Assembly: GCA_003133425.1 (NCBI GenBank)
Contig: PKXI01000378.1
Span: 1 to 11,755 of the forward strand
From: Acidobacteriaceae bacterium
GTDB lineage: Bacteria; Acidobacteriota; Terriglobia; Terriglobales; Acidobacteriaceae
Length of the DNA stretch: 11,755 nucleotides
Direction: 5' to 3'
The notes beneath the pieces were generated by a model. The model saw only the letters and a program-made list of their open reading frames with translations. It was not told the DNA's origin and did not search any database. Both the position numbers and the translations under genes were made by a program. Shown here piece after piece: positions 1 through 7,238 of this stretch. Each line of letters opens with the position of its first letter. Position 1 is the stretch's first letter.

Positions 1-22
1 GTATCCCTTCGGGCAAGCCCAT
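1..22 (+). repeat. IS66 left terminal inverted repeat
   Basis: This begins gtatcccttcgggcaag and pairs with the reverse complement of 2545-2566, which begins gtatccgttcggccaac. Eighteen of 22 positions match and the first six are identical. It marks the left boundary of the element. Confidence 0.88.
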
Positions 23-59
23 ACTTTCGCGGGCGTAGATTGCGTGGTTGACTGGATTC

Positions 60-440
60 ATGCACAAGACATCATCCCAGTCAGAGCATCATCGTCGTCG
101 CCGGCGCAGCCGCGCAGAGGTGGCAGAACTTCTGGCAGCGTTTGAACAGAGCGGGCTGAACCGGACGGAGTACTGCCGGCAGCATGGGCTATCGCTAGCC
201 ACGCTGAAGAGATATTCGAAGGGCATAGTGGATGGGAGCAGTGGCTTGTCCGTTCAGACTAAGTGCCCGGCGCCAGCAGTGTCGCTTATCCCCGTAGAAG
301 TGGTGGACCGGCCGGTCGCGCACGAGGCATCGCAGACGGCTTTGTATGTCGAGCTATCCGGCGGTCGCCGGATCGGTGTGTGCGCAGGATTCGATGCGGT
401 GACGCTGCGACGTTTGATGGTCGCGCTCGGTGAGGTGTAG
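60..440 (+). CDS. tnpA: IS66 accessory protein TnpA (Orf1), helix-turn-helix
   Basis: This is the first ORF of the IS66 element, about 126 aa from ATG at 60; an in-frame TTG at 48 is an alternative start and neither has a strong ribosome binding site. A very basic N-terminal stretch (HHRRRRRSR) is followed by a helix-turn-helix region of the type usual in IS66 TnpA, with the signature FEQSGLNRTEYCRQHGLS and then LATLKRYSK. The C-terminal half is less conserved and ends in a region resembling the usual GFD..TLRRL segment. In the family this protein is required with TnpB and TnpC for efficient transposition and is thought to bind DNA. Its stop is only 2 bp before the tnpB start, indicating translational coupling. 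Identification is firm from context and motif; exact function is family inference. Confidence 0.85.
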   Translation: MHKTSSQSEHHRRRRRSRAEVAELLAAFEQSGLNRTEYCRQHGLSLATLKRYSKGIVDGSSGLSVQTKCPAPAVSLIPVEVVDRPVAHEASQTALYVELSGGRRIGVCAGFDAVTLRRLMVALGEV

Positions 441-442
441 CG

Positions 443-823
443 GTGCTCGGTCTGGGCGCGGCCACGCGCGTTTTCGTGGCCACCGGCGCGACGGACATGA
501 GGCTCGGCTTCGATGGCCTCTATGCTCTTGTCGTTGGGCAGCTCAAGCAGGATCCGCAAAGCGGTCATCTGTTTCTCTTTGCCAACAAACGAAGGGACCG
601 CATGAAGATCCTTTTCTTCGATTGCAATAGCCTTTGGGTCTGCGCGCGGCGTATGGAGCAGGGGCGATTGCACTGGCCCAGCTCCGAGGAAGGCCGCGTG
701 CAGCTGAGCCGCGAGGAATTCGCTCTGTTAATAGGGGGCATCGATCTGAGCGCGACGACGAAGCGGAAATGGTATCGAAGACCTTTGGCGGAAGAAGCAG
801 ACGTATCGCGAAAAGTCGCATGA
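443..823 (+). CDS. tnpB: IS66 accessory protein TnpB (Orf2)
   Basis: This 126-aa protein is a typical full-length IS66 Orf2. It shows the hallmark ATGATDMRLGFDGLYALV near the N-terminus (about residues 13-30), then GHLFLFANKRRDRMKILFFD in the middle and a basic C-terminus. The start is a GTG two bases after the tnpA stop, and the encoded LGLGAATRVFVATGATDM matches where family members begin. TnpB is an accessory protein needed for efficient IS66 transposition; its biochemical role is not well established. Compared with the usual family wording, several aromatic and glycine positions are replaced (for example FDCNSLWV where others have a W-D-G-G-L pattern), but no frameshift or stop is seen. 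Confidence 0.9.
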   Translation: MLGLGAATRVFVATGATDMRLGFDGLYALVVGQLKQDPQSGHLFLFANKRRDRMKILFFDCNSLWVCARRMEQGRLHWPSSEEGRVQLSREEFALLIGGIDLSATTKRKWYRRPLAEEADVSRKVA

Positions 824-842
824 ATACAGGCGATTCGATAAC

Positions 843-851
843 TTATCCACA
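843..851 (+). promoter_or_regulatory. DnaA-box-like 9-mer (TTATCCACA) between tnpB and tnpC
   Basis: The 9-mer TTATCCACA is identical to the high-affinity E. coli DnaA box and lies in the 53-bp gap between tnpB and tnpC. It is a single site with no cluster of further boxes and no AT-rich unwinding element, so it is not an origin. It may be chance. Confidence 0.3.
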
Positions 852-876
852 GAAAGATATGCAATGATAGTCGCAG

Positions 877-2514
877 ATGAATCCCGCTTCCAGTTCATTT
901 GTGCCTGCGGTGCTCGATCCGGTTGTCGCAGCCGTGCTGGAGCAGTTACAGCAGAAGGTGGAAGCCAAGGATCGCATCATCGCGGAAAAGAATCAGGCGC
1001 TTTCTGCGGCTGAATCAATCATCCATCAGCTGAAGGAAGAGCTTCGCGCCGAACGCGTGGCGCGCTACGGCAAGCGTAGCGAGAAGCTATCCGATCTGCA
1101 GCTTCAGTTGCTCGATCTGGAACCCGCGGTATCGAGCGACGAGATCGAGACGGAGATCGCCAGCGGCCCGCTGGCCGATTCATCCGAAAGCGTGCAAGAG
1201 AGCAACAAGCCTACGGAGAAGCAGCGGCGCGCGCGCCGGAATCATCCTGGCCGCAACGAGTTGCCCGCGCATCTGGAACGCGTCGAGGAAATCATTCCTT
1301 GCGCGCCTGAGCAATGCAGCTGCGGCAAGTGCGGCGGCGAGACCAGGGTGATTGGATACGAGACGACCGAAGTGCTCGGCAAGAAGCCGGCTGAGTACTT
1401 CGTGCGCGTCATCAAGCGCGAGAAGCGCGCCTGCGGCTGCTGCGAAGAACACGGCGTGGCGACGGCCGCAGTGCCTGAGCGCATTGCGCACAAGTCGATC
1501 TTCTCCGACGAAGTCATCATCGAATTCCTCGTTGGCAAGTATTGCGACAGTGTTCCGATCTATCGCCAGCGCGCGATCCTCTGGCGCGATCTCGGCATCG
1601 ACGTGGCGCTGACCACGATGAACGATTCTGTGCTGCGCGTGGGCGAGCTTCTGATTCCCGTTGTCGATGTCATGAAGCGCGATCTGCTCACCGGCGGCTA
1701 CGTCCAGGCCGACGAAACCTACTGCGGCGTGCAGACGCCTGAGAAAAAGGGCGAGAACCACAAAGCTTATTTCTGGCAATACAGTTCGCCGGGTAAGGGT
1801 GTGGTCTTCGACTTCGAGATGACGCGGTCGGGCGAGGTCCCCAAAGCGGTCTCCAAGGAATTCTCCGGCATACTCCACACCGACGGGTATGCCGGGTACA
1901 ACGAAAATGTCGGCGCCAAAGGCATGGTTCATGCTTGCTGTATGTCGCATGCGAGGAGAAAATACATCGACGCGCTGAAGGTGCGCGAGAAGGCTAAGGC
2001 TACCGACGCGGAGTTGGAGCGCGTTGTCGTGCTCATGGATGGCCTGTTTGCCATCGATCGCGAGGCACGCGAGCAAAACCTCTCGCTCGACGACCGCCAT
2101 GCGTTGCGCCAGGAGCGCGCCCCTGCGCTGCTCGACGAGCTGCACTCCTTGCTTTTGAAGATGAAGGATCGCGTGCTGCCCAAGTCCGCCGCGGGCAAGG
2201 CCGTCTCCTACACGCTCACGCGCTGGGAGAAGCTGACGCGCTTTATGCAGTATCCGGTCATCGAGCTATCGACGAACTGGGCCGAGAATTCGATGCGGCC
2301 AATTGCAATCGGCAGGAGGAATTGGCTGCAGATCGGCAGCAAGGAAGCCGGGCCCAAAATCGCCGCCATCTTCTCGATCGTCGAAAGCTGCCGCAATCTC
2401 GGTGTGCCCATCCGCCAGTACCTGGCCGATATGCTGCCTGGCCTCGCCGGTCGCTCCATCCAGTCCCTGGCCGAACTCACACCTACGGCCTACGCCGCCA
2501 AACTGGCAAAGTAG
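877..2514 (+). CDS. tnpC: IS66 transposase TnpC (DDE)
   Basis: This 545-aa protein is the IS66 transposase, which catalyses strand cleavage and transfer at the element ends. It has an N-terminal leucine-rich coiled coil (about residues 17-60), the RYGKRSEKL motif (63-71), a zinc-binding segment with Cys142, 147, 149 and 152 followed by CGCC at 186-189, and the catalytic core. The likely DDE residues are D279 in VQADE, D336 in LHTDGYAGY and E470 in NWAENSMRP. The conserved IGRRNWL and KIAAIFSIVESC blocks follow, with a C-terminal family tail. Length and motif order match intact family members, so the enzyme appears functional. It starts 53 bp after tnpB with only a weak ribosome binding site. 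Confidence 0.95.
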   Translation: MNPASSSFVPAVLDPVVAAVLEQLQQKVEAKDRIIAEKNQALSAAESIIHQLKEELRAERVARYGKRSEKLSDLQLQLLDLEPAVSSDEIETEIASGPLADSSESVQESNKPTEKQRRARRNHPGRNELPAHLERVEEIIPCAPEQCSCGKCGGETRVIGYETTEVLGKKPAEYFVRVIKREKRACGCCEEHGVATAAVPERIAHKSIFSDEVIIEFLVGKYCDSVPIYRQRAILWRDLGIDVALTTMNDSVLRVGELLIPVVDVMKRDLLTGGYVQADETYCGVQTPEKKGENHKAYFWQYSSPGKGVVFDFEMTRSGEVPKAVSKEFSGILHTDGYAGYNENVGAKGMVHACCMSHARRKYIDALKVREKAKATDAELERVVVLMDGLFAIDREAREQNLSLDDRHALRQERAPALLDELHSLLLKMKDRVLPKSAAGKAVSYTLTRWEKLTRFMQYPVIELSTNWAENSMRPIAIGRRNWLQIGSKEAGPKIAAIFSIVESCRNLGVPIRQYLADMLPGLAGRSIQSLAELTPTAYAAKLAK

Positions 2515-2544
2515 CCTATCCTCCGCCCCCTGGGCCCATCAACC

Positions 2545-2566
2545 ATGGCGTTGGCCGAACGGATAC
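2545..2566 (-). repeat. IS66 right terminal inverted repeat
   Basis: This lies about 30 bp past the tnpC stop codon. Read on the minus strand it begins gtatccgttcgg and matches the left end at 18 of 22 positions. Immediately beyond 2566 the phosphorylase reading frame resumes, which supports this as the exact boundary. Confidence 0.88.
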
Positions 2567-3258
2567 CGATGAGCCGCGGTATTGGCAAAGTCATTGGTGT
2601 CGAGAAGATAGAGCTTCGCTCTTCCCACGGACACCTCCCAACAGCGAAGCCATATCCTTGAGCCGGGAAGTTGAATTTGCAAACGCAACCATTCGCCATT
2701 TGGCTGGCGCAGCGGCCGGATGGGCAACTGCCCCGGATCGTTGATTGGATAGAGTGCTTGCTGCTGGCCTTCCGCATCGAAGTCCTGGCGGAAATATCCC
2801 TGCCCGTAAAGCAAGCCGACTCCGACCACCGGAACACCCAGATCGCTGGCCGCCTTCATCTGGTCGCCGGCTACGTTGCCAAGCCCGCCTGAATAGATGG
2901 GCAAGGCTTCACTCAGCATGAACTCCATGCTGAAGTAGGCGACCGTCGTCAGCGCCGTTCCTGAATGTTTGTGCTGGAACCATGCGTCGGCCTGATAGGA
3001 ATCCCGATTCTGTCGAAGCAAACTGTCGAGCTTCCGGCGGAACTCCGGCGCGCCTAATGCGGCCTTGATTTTTTCACGAGAGACCGTGCGCAGGATCACC
3101 CATGGGTTTTGAGTGGTTGCCCAGAGGTCCTTATCGAGCGCTTCCCACAACTCGTCCGCAACATGGTTCCAGGACCAGTGGAGATTGAGCGCCAACTCAA
3201 CCAGCGCATCAACTCCATCAATCTTGAACCAATCGGATGGCGCCTTCTGATCGTTCAA
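2567..3258 (-). pseudogene. glgP: alpha-glucan (glycogen) phosphorylase, 5' part, cut by IS66
   Basis: The intact enzyme uses pyridoxal phosphate and phosphate to release glucose-1-phosphate from glycogen or maltodextrin. The first about 230 residues remain: an N-terminal DUF3417-type region (LALNLHWSWNHVADELW) followed by the phosphorylase block YFSMEFMLSEALPIYSGGLG, then DLGVPVVGVGLLY, GYFRQ and LYLLDTND. The frame matches the family up to the IS edge, after which IS sequence adds a few foreign codons and a stop near 2539. The glucan- and PLP-binding C-terminal domain is missing, so this fragment cannot be active. The only start codon available after an upstream in-frame stop is TTG at 3258, preceded by a run of six G. 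It lies 93 bp downstream of the phosphoketolase gene on the same strand and was probably co-transcribed with it. The rest of the gene would be expected left of the window. Confidence 0.9.
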
Positions 3259-3293
3259 TATCCCCCCAAGTGCCGGAGTTCAGGAAGCGGAGG

Positions 3294-3322
3294 CCGCTAT
3301 CGCAAACCTCGTGCGATAGCGG
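3294..3322 (-). repeat. perfect 11-bp inverted repeat (hairpin) between phosphoketolase and phosphorylase genes
   Basis: The arms CCGCTATCGCA (3294-3304) and TGCGATAGCGG (3312-3322) are perfect reverse complements around a 7-nt loop. The hairpin lies in the short gap after the phosphoketolase stop and before the phosphorylase start. No T-run follows on the minus strand, so it is not a canonical intrinsic terminator. It could stabilise the upstream transcript, attenuate read-through or be a repeated palindromic element. Confidence 0.7.
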
Positions 3323-3351
3323 GCTCTGCCTCGATTTCAATTGACCGCCGC

Positions 3352-5940
3352 TTAACTGTCGGTGAACATGGCCTTCTGCGGATGCCCCTTGGCAAGCGGA
3401 GCCGGGGTTGTGGCATCGCTAAAGTCCTTCGTCCACTGCCAGTTCCTGATCTCCGGCATATCCTCCAGGTGTTCACGGATATAGTCGTGGTGGCGTTGCA
3501 ACTCCTGGTTGAAGAAGTTGATCGCATTCTGCGCTTGCAGACGGAGGCGCGGAATATGCTTCAATGCATCCAGCGCAAGGTGGAAGCGGCTCATTTCGTT
3601 GAGAACCACCATGTCGAATGGCGTGGTGGTTGTTCCCTGATCCATATAACCGTGCACATGGAAGCGGCCTTCATTGGAGCGCCCGTGAACAAGGGTATGA
3701 ATGAGCCAGCGATTGTTGTGGAAGGCGAAGATCACGGGCGCCGTTTCGGTGAAAATCGCGTTGAAGGACATTTCGTCCATCCCGTGAGGATGTTTGTCTG
3801 GATACATAAGAGTCATCAGGTCCACAACATTGACAACGCGCACCTTGATGTCCGGGACATGTTTCTGTAGTAGCCACGAGGCCGCGCAGGTCTCGATAGT
3901 TGGTACATCGCCGGCGCAGGCCAGCACTATATCCGGTTCCCCGCCTCCATCGTTGGTTGCAAACTTCCACGTGGATGCGCCGCGCGAGCAATGTTCGAGA
4001 GCCTCATCCATGTTCAGCCATTGGAGCTGCGGCTGTTTGCCGCAGGTGACGACGTTCACGTAATTGCGGCTGCGCAGGCAATGGTCGAAGACGCTGAGGA
4101 GGCAGTTGGAGTCCGGTGGATAGTACACGCGGATCACTTCACTCCTGCGCGCCAGCGCATTGTCCACGTACCCGGTTGCCTGGTGACTGAAACCATTGTG
4201 GTCGTTGCGCCAGGTATGACTTGTGAGCAGGACATTGAGAGACGCGAGCGGCCTGCGCCAGGGATACTCGCGGCATTGCTCGAGCCACTTGGCATGTTGG
4301 GTAGTCATCGAGTCGACGACCTGCGCGAAGGCTTCATAGGAGGACCACATGCCATGGCGTCCTGTAAGCAGGTAGCCTTCAAGCCATCCCTGGCAGAGGT
4401 GCTCGCTCAGTACTTCCATGACGCGGCCGTCCGGCCCCAATTCGTCGTCGATCGAGACGATCTCTGCCATCGAGCATCGTTTCGTCGCCTCAAAGATGGA
4501 GTTGAGGCGATTGGAATTCGATTCATCTGGGCAGAACATGCGGAAGTTTGTCAGATTCATTCTGAAGATGTCTCGGAAGAAATCGCCCAACTTGCGCGGA
4601 GCCTCGGCCAGAACCTGACCGGGGCCTGGAATTTCAAGGGCATAATCCGTGAAGTCGGGCAGCGCGAGGGTGATCAACTCGCGGCCACCATTGACATGTG
4701 GGTTGCCTCCCATGCGCCGGTTACCTATGGGCGAGAGAGCCGCGAGTTCGTCGATGAACTTGCCGTTTTCGTCGAATAGTTCTTCGGCCTTGTAGCTCTT
4801 CATCCAGGCTTCAAGGATCTTGAGATGCTCGGGATTCTCACGGACTGTTGCCAGCGGGACCTGATGTGCGCGGAAAGTGCCTTCGATGGGGATGCCATCC
4901 ACTTCCTTCGGGCAGGTCCATCCCTTGGGCGTGCGAAAGATGATCATTGGCCAGACGGGTTGCACCTTGAAACCGTTCTTGCGCGCCTCCTGTTGAATTC
5001 CACGAATCTCGGTATAACAATCCTCAAGCGTCTGAGCGAGGAGTTGATGGACGACTTCGGGATCGTCGCCCTCAACAAAATAGGGCTTGTAGCCTCGACC
5101 CACATAGAGGGCCTTTAAGTCTGCGTCGCTGGTGCGTCCCTGTGCGGTTGGTCCGGAGATTTTGTATCCATTGAGATGAAGGATCGGCAGGACCGCGCCG
5201 TCTCGGGCCGGATTGACGAAGTTGACCGACTTCCAGCTTCCTTCCAGTGGACAGGTCTCGGACTCACCATCTCCGACAACGCAGGCCACAATCAGATCTG
5301 GATTGTCGAAGGCCGCGCCGAATGCATGGACCAGAGAGTAGCCAAGCTCTCCGCCTTCGTGCATGGAATTTGGGACGTGCGGCCCGCAATGGCTGGGCAC
5401 GCCGCCCGGCGTGGAGAACTTGCGGAACATGAGCCGCAGGCCGTCTTCATCGCGTGTGATCTCCGGGTGAACCTCGGTGTATGTGCCTTCAAGATAGGAG
5501 CAGGCATTGAGCGAAGGGCCTCCGTGTCCCGGACCAGAGATATAGATGATGTCCGCATCATGCTCTTTGATGAGCCGATTCAGATGGATGTAGATAAAGT
5601 TCTGTCCAGGCGAGGTTCCCCAGTGACCGAGCAACCTGGGCTTGATCTGTTCTGCCTTGAGCGGCTCGCGGAGCAAGGGATTGTCAAAGAGGTAGATCTG
5701 GCCGATGCAAAGGTAGTTTGCAGCGCGCCAGTAGCGATTCATCTTGTCCAGCATCTCGGGCGAGAGCGGTCCCTTGGGCTTTGGTGCTCTCTCTTCGTTC
5801 TTGCCGTTGGCCGCAACCGCGGTCGACAGGCTCACGTCGAAGATGAATCCGGAAGAATTGCCAAACTGATCGAAGTTCTTGCTGAAAGGTTGAGGCGTGT
5901 CGTCCTTCTCAACTTTGACGGGGAGTTCGGTGGTGCCCAT
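3352..5940 (-). CDS. xfp: xylulose-5-phosphate/fructose-6-phosphate phosphoketolase
   Basis: This thiamine diphosphate enzyme splits xylulose-5-phosphate (and usually fructose-6-phosphate) with phosphate to acetyl-phosphate plus a triose or tetrose phosphate. The 862-aa product has both family signatures: EGGELGY at 195-201, and the G..F-D-N-P...GDGE block at about 208-226. Other hallmarks are [11 protein letters not shown] (105-115), GPGHGGPS (136-143), [11 protein letters not shown] (577-587), HPHGMDE (717-723) and [12 protein letters not shown] (770-781). No break or missing block is seen. The ATG at 5940 has an AAAGGA ribosome binding site about 9 nt upstream. The family core normally begins near [19 protein letters not shown] (59-77), so about 58 residues form an extra N-terminal extension. 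The glycogen phosphorylase gene follows downstream on the same strand. Whether the enzyme prefers xylulose-5-phosphate or is dual-specific cannot be judged. Confidence 0.95.
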   Translation of the reverse strand: MGTTELPVKVEKDDTPQPFSKNFDQFGNSSGFIFDVSLSTAVAANGKNEERAPKPKGPLSPEMLDKMNRYWRAANYLCIGQIYLFDNPLLREPLKAEQIKPRLLGHWGTSPGQNFIYIHLNRLIKEHDADIIYISGPGHGGPSLNACSYLEGTYTEVHPEITRDEDGLRLMFRKFSTPGGVPSHCGPHVPNSMHEGGELGYSLVHAFGAAFDNPDLIVACVVGDGESETCPLEGSWKSVNFVNPARDGAVLPILHLNGYKISGPTAQGRTSDADLKALYVGRGYKPYFVEGDDPEVVHQLLAQTLEDCYTEIRGIQQEARKNGFKVQPVWPMIIFRTPKGWTCPKEVDGIPIEGTFRAHQVPLATVRENPEHLKILEAWMKSYKAEELFDENGKFIDELAALSPIGNRRMGGNPHVNGGRELITLALPDFTDYALEIPGPGQVLAEAPRKLGDFFRDIFRMNLTNFRMFCPDESNSNRLNSIFEATKRCSMAEIVSIDDELGPDGRVMEVLSEHLCQGWLEGYLLTGRHGMWSSYEAFAQVVDSMTTQHAKWLEQCREYPWRRPLASLNVLLTSHTWRNDHNGFSHQATGYVDNALARRSEVIRVYYPPDSNCLLSVFDHCLRSRNYVNVVTCGKQPQLQWLNMDEALEHCSRGASTWKFATNDGGGEPDIVLACAGDVPTIETCAASWLLQKHVPDIKVRVVNVVDLMTLMYPDKHPHGMDEMSFNAIFTETAPVIFAFHNNRWLIHTLVHGRSNEGRFHVHGYMDQGTTTTPFDMVVLNEMSRFHLALDALKHIPRLRLQAQNAINFFNQELQRHHDYIREHLEDMPEIRNWQWTKDFSDATTPAPLAKGHPQKAMFTDS

Positions 5941-6251
5941 CGTAGCGTATCCTTTCTCGTTCTCCGCAACTGCTCACATCCTGGCAGCGGCTTTCAGATT
6001 TCATCTTGTTCAGCTTTGACCGCATTACGGTCCCTCATCACTCAGCTAGCATTTTTGAGGATTGATTTAAATTCGGCCCGATGCTTCTGGGCTGTTGCGG
6101 GATAAGATGCAGAAAATTCACCCCAGGGCCTGGCGGGGCAAAGAGTCGCACCAGTGGTTGAAACTCTCCGAATCAGTATCGACTCGGATTGATCAGGAAT
6201 CTGAGCAGTTGTGATCAAGACAGGTTGGAGGAAGAGCCTTGATGAAGCTAT
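5941..6251. other. intergenic region upstream of phosphoketolase
   Basis: This 311-bp stretch holds the 5' leader of the phosphoketolase gene (minus strand), with its ribosome binding site at about 5950-5955. A short inverted repeat (gaccg-catta-cggtc) lies near 6018-6032. I could not identify a convincing sigma-70 promoter. A 46-codon open frame on plus (about 6212-6358) has no ribosome binding site and no recognisable homology, so I do not call it a gene. Confidence 0.5.
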
Positions 6252-6680
6252 TCAAGAGAGCTCACGTGGTATCAGCCGGGAAGCGCGAGTGGAAGTGTCG
6301 CGAGCCACTATCGCCCCGCATAAGCGTGGCCGGTGGACAGCGGTCAGGGCCTCGTAACCGGATATGACATCAAAGAGTTCCTCGTCAATCGACTCCTGGC
6401 GAATGCGATGCAACTTTAGGTTCAAGTCTTCCAGGATTCCGTCAATGTTCTTCTCTGCCCGCTGCATCGCGGCAAGGCGGCTGGCATTTTCGCTGGCAAG
6501 CGACCCGGCGCACGCTTGAAACAGCAGGACAAACAGGTATTCGCGTATGAAAGCGCGCAACGGCGACTTGGCTCCCTGGATGACTTCCGGGGGCAGCGTG
6601 GTTGGCCACGGAGCAGCGGCAAGCTGTTTCTGCCAGGCGAGATCTAAAGGCAGCAGGCGCTTGCCGACGGGCTCGTAGAG
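6252..6680 (-). pseudogene. atpG: N-type F-ATPase gamma subunit, 3' fragment
   Basis: About 140 residues match the C-terminal half of an F1 gamma subunit, the rotor shaft of F-type ATPase. The stretch includes LRAFIREYLFVLLFQACA, then SLASENASRLAAMQRAEKNI, and ends IDEELFDVISGYEAL. The LASENASRLAAMQ.AEKNI wording is that of the alternative N-ATPase class (predicted Na+-translocating), not housekeeping gamma, which normally reads close to S-A-A-S-E-H-A-A-R-M. The N-terminal rotor helix is absent: similarity starts abruptly at YEPVGKRLLPLDLA near 6680, where a transketolase fragment begins on the opposite strand. After GYEAL about 30 codons run on to the stop at 6252. No other ATPase genes are visible. 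The subtype call rests on memory of family sequences. Confidence 0.78.
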
Positions 6681-6936
6681 CATGCCGAGCACAAGCCTGT
6701 TCGCAGCGCAATCGGACGATTACCGAGAAAGGATTCTGTCCGCGGATGTGCCAATCCTGGTCATTGAGGCTGGTGCCCCGGTAGGATGGCAGTCCTTTGT
6801 CGGTCCCAGGATCGCCGTCATTGGGATAGACACCTTCGGCTCGTCGGCGCCCGGACCATTGGTAATGGAGCACTACGGCTTCACCGCTGAGAACGTCTGC
6901 AGGCAGGCTCACGTGTACTTGACAAGAACAAGGAGG
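6679..6936 (+). pseudogene. tkt: transketolase, C-terminal fragment
   Basis: An in-frame TAG at 6676-6678 is followed at once by transketolase C-terminal sequence: SMPSTSLFAAQSDDYRERIL, then a VEAG-like block, VGPRIAVIGIDTFGSSAPG and MEHYGFTAENVCRQA. Only the last about 85 residues of a roughly 660-residue enzyme remain; the thiamine and catalytic domains are missing, so it is a remnant. After HV the zero frame becomes unlike the family, while a different frame reads LDKNKEEAP, suggesting a small frameshift near 6915. Transketolase interconverts ketose and aldose phosphates in the pentose phosphate pathway. An rpiB start follows immediately, an order compatible with a former pentose phosphate operon. 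The 5' edge coincides with the ATPase fragment edge at about 6680. Confidence 0.85.
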
Positions 6937-6943
6937 AAGCACC

Positions 6944-7051
6944 ATGCGCGTTGGAATCGCCTCAGACCATGGAGGGTTCGTTCTGAAAGAGCAGATCGTC
7001 AATTTGCTCCGCGGTGCTGCCTATGAGGTCGTCGACTTCGGTGCTCTTCAA
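6944..7051 (+). pseudogene. rpiB: ribose-5-phosphate isomerase B, 5' fragment
   Basis: A strong ribosome binding site (aaggagg, 7 nt before the ATG) precedes MRVGIASDHGGFVLKEQIV and then YEVVDFGALQ, the classic RpiB N-terminus. It contains the conserved Asp-His pair that binds substrate. Family similarity stops after about 36 codons, at about 7051; the frame continues with unrelated residues to a stop at 7136-7138. Intact RpiB is about 145-150 aa, so the isomerase (ribose-5-phosphate to ribulose-5-phosphate) is not made here. The translation start looks well preserved, so a 64-residue truncated product could still be synthesised. It sits directly after the transketolase remnant. Confidence 0.85.
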
Positions 7052-7181
7052 GCTTGCCGCCGGTCAACGCTTCAATCGCGACGTGTCTCTCCTAATTTGC
7101 AGGTTGGCGAATACGAAGCACGGAGGGATGTGACTTGAGTCATGCGGACTTGTCCGACTCGCCGATTTCCATTCGTGGTCA

Positions 7182-7207
7182 GAGCGACACCAAACGAGGT
7201 GTCGCTC
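7182..7207. repeat. perfect 10-bp stem hairpin
   Basis: The arms gagcgacacc (7182-7191) and ggtgtcgctc (7198-7207) are perfect reverse complements with a 6-nt loop. It lies about 30 bp downstream of the stop of the minus-strand BON-domain gene and beyond the broken rpiB. Without a T-run it is at best a non-canonical terminator or transcript-end stabiliser. Confidence 0.6.
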
Positions 7208-7238
7208 CGATGCCTCGAATTTGAAGGACCGCCAGGGC

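Larger units (their letters stand above)
1..2566 (+). mobile_element. IS66-family insertion sequence, complete
   Basis: The element carries the three-gene order typical of IS66 (tnpA, tnpB, tnpC, all plus strand) between matching ends. Bases 1-22 and the reverse complement of 2545-2566 agree at 18 of 22 positions, both starting gtatcc, so the right end is placed at 2566. The length of 2566 bp fits the family (about 2.5-2.7 kb). All three ORFs are open and the transposase keeps its DDE residues, so it looks potentially active. It lies inside an alpha-glucan phosphorylase gene. IS66 elements usually duplicate 8 bp of target; the right copy would be cgatgagc at 2567-2574, but the left copy lies outside the window, which starts exactly at the left terminus. 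Confidence 0.93.

Noticed and set aside
1180..2145. Long 321-codon open frame on minus inside tnpC
   Set aside because: It is a shadow of the high-GC third positions of the clear transposase gene and has no recognisable family.
3109..3870. 253-codon open frame on plus over the phosphoketolase and phosphorylase genes
   Set aside because: Antisense to two confidently identified genes, with no motif of its own.
5176..6105. 309-codon open frame on plus antisense to the phosphoketolase N-terminus
   Set aside because: The opposite strand carries an unmistakable enzyme; the plus product lacks any recognisable domain.
6442..7002. 186-codon frame on minus across the ATPase/transketolase junction
   Set aside because: It is in a different frame from the gamma fragment and antisense to the transketolase fragment; composition is Arg/Cys-rich as in chance frames.
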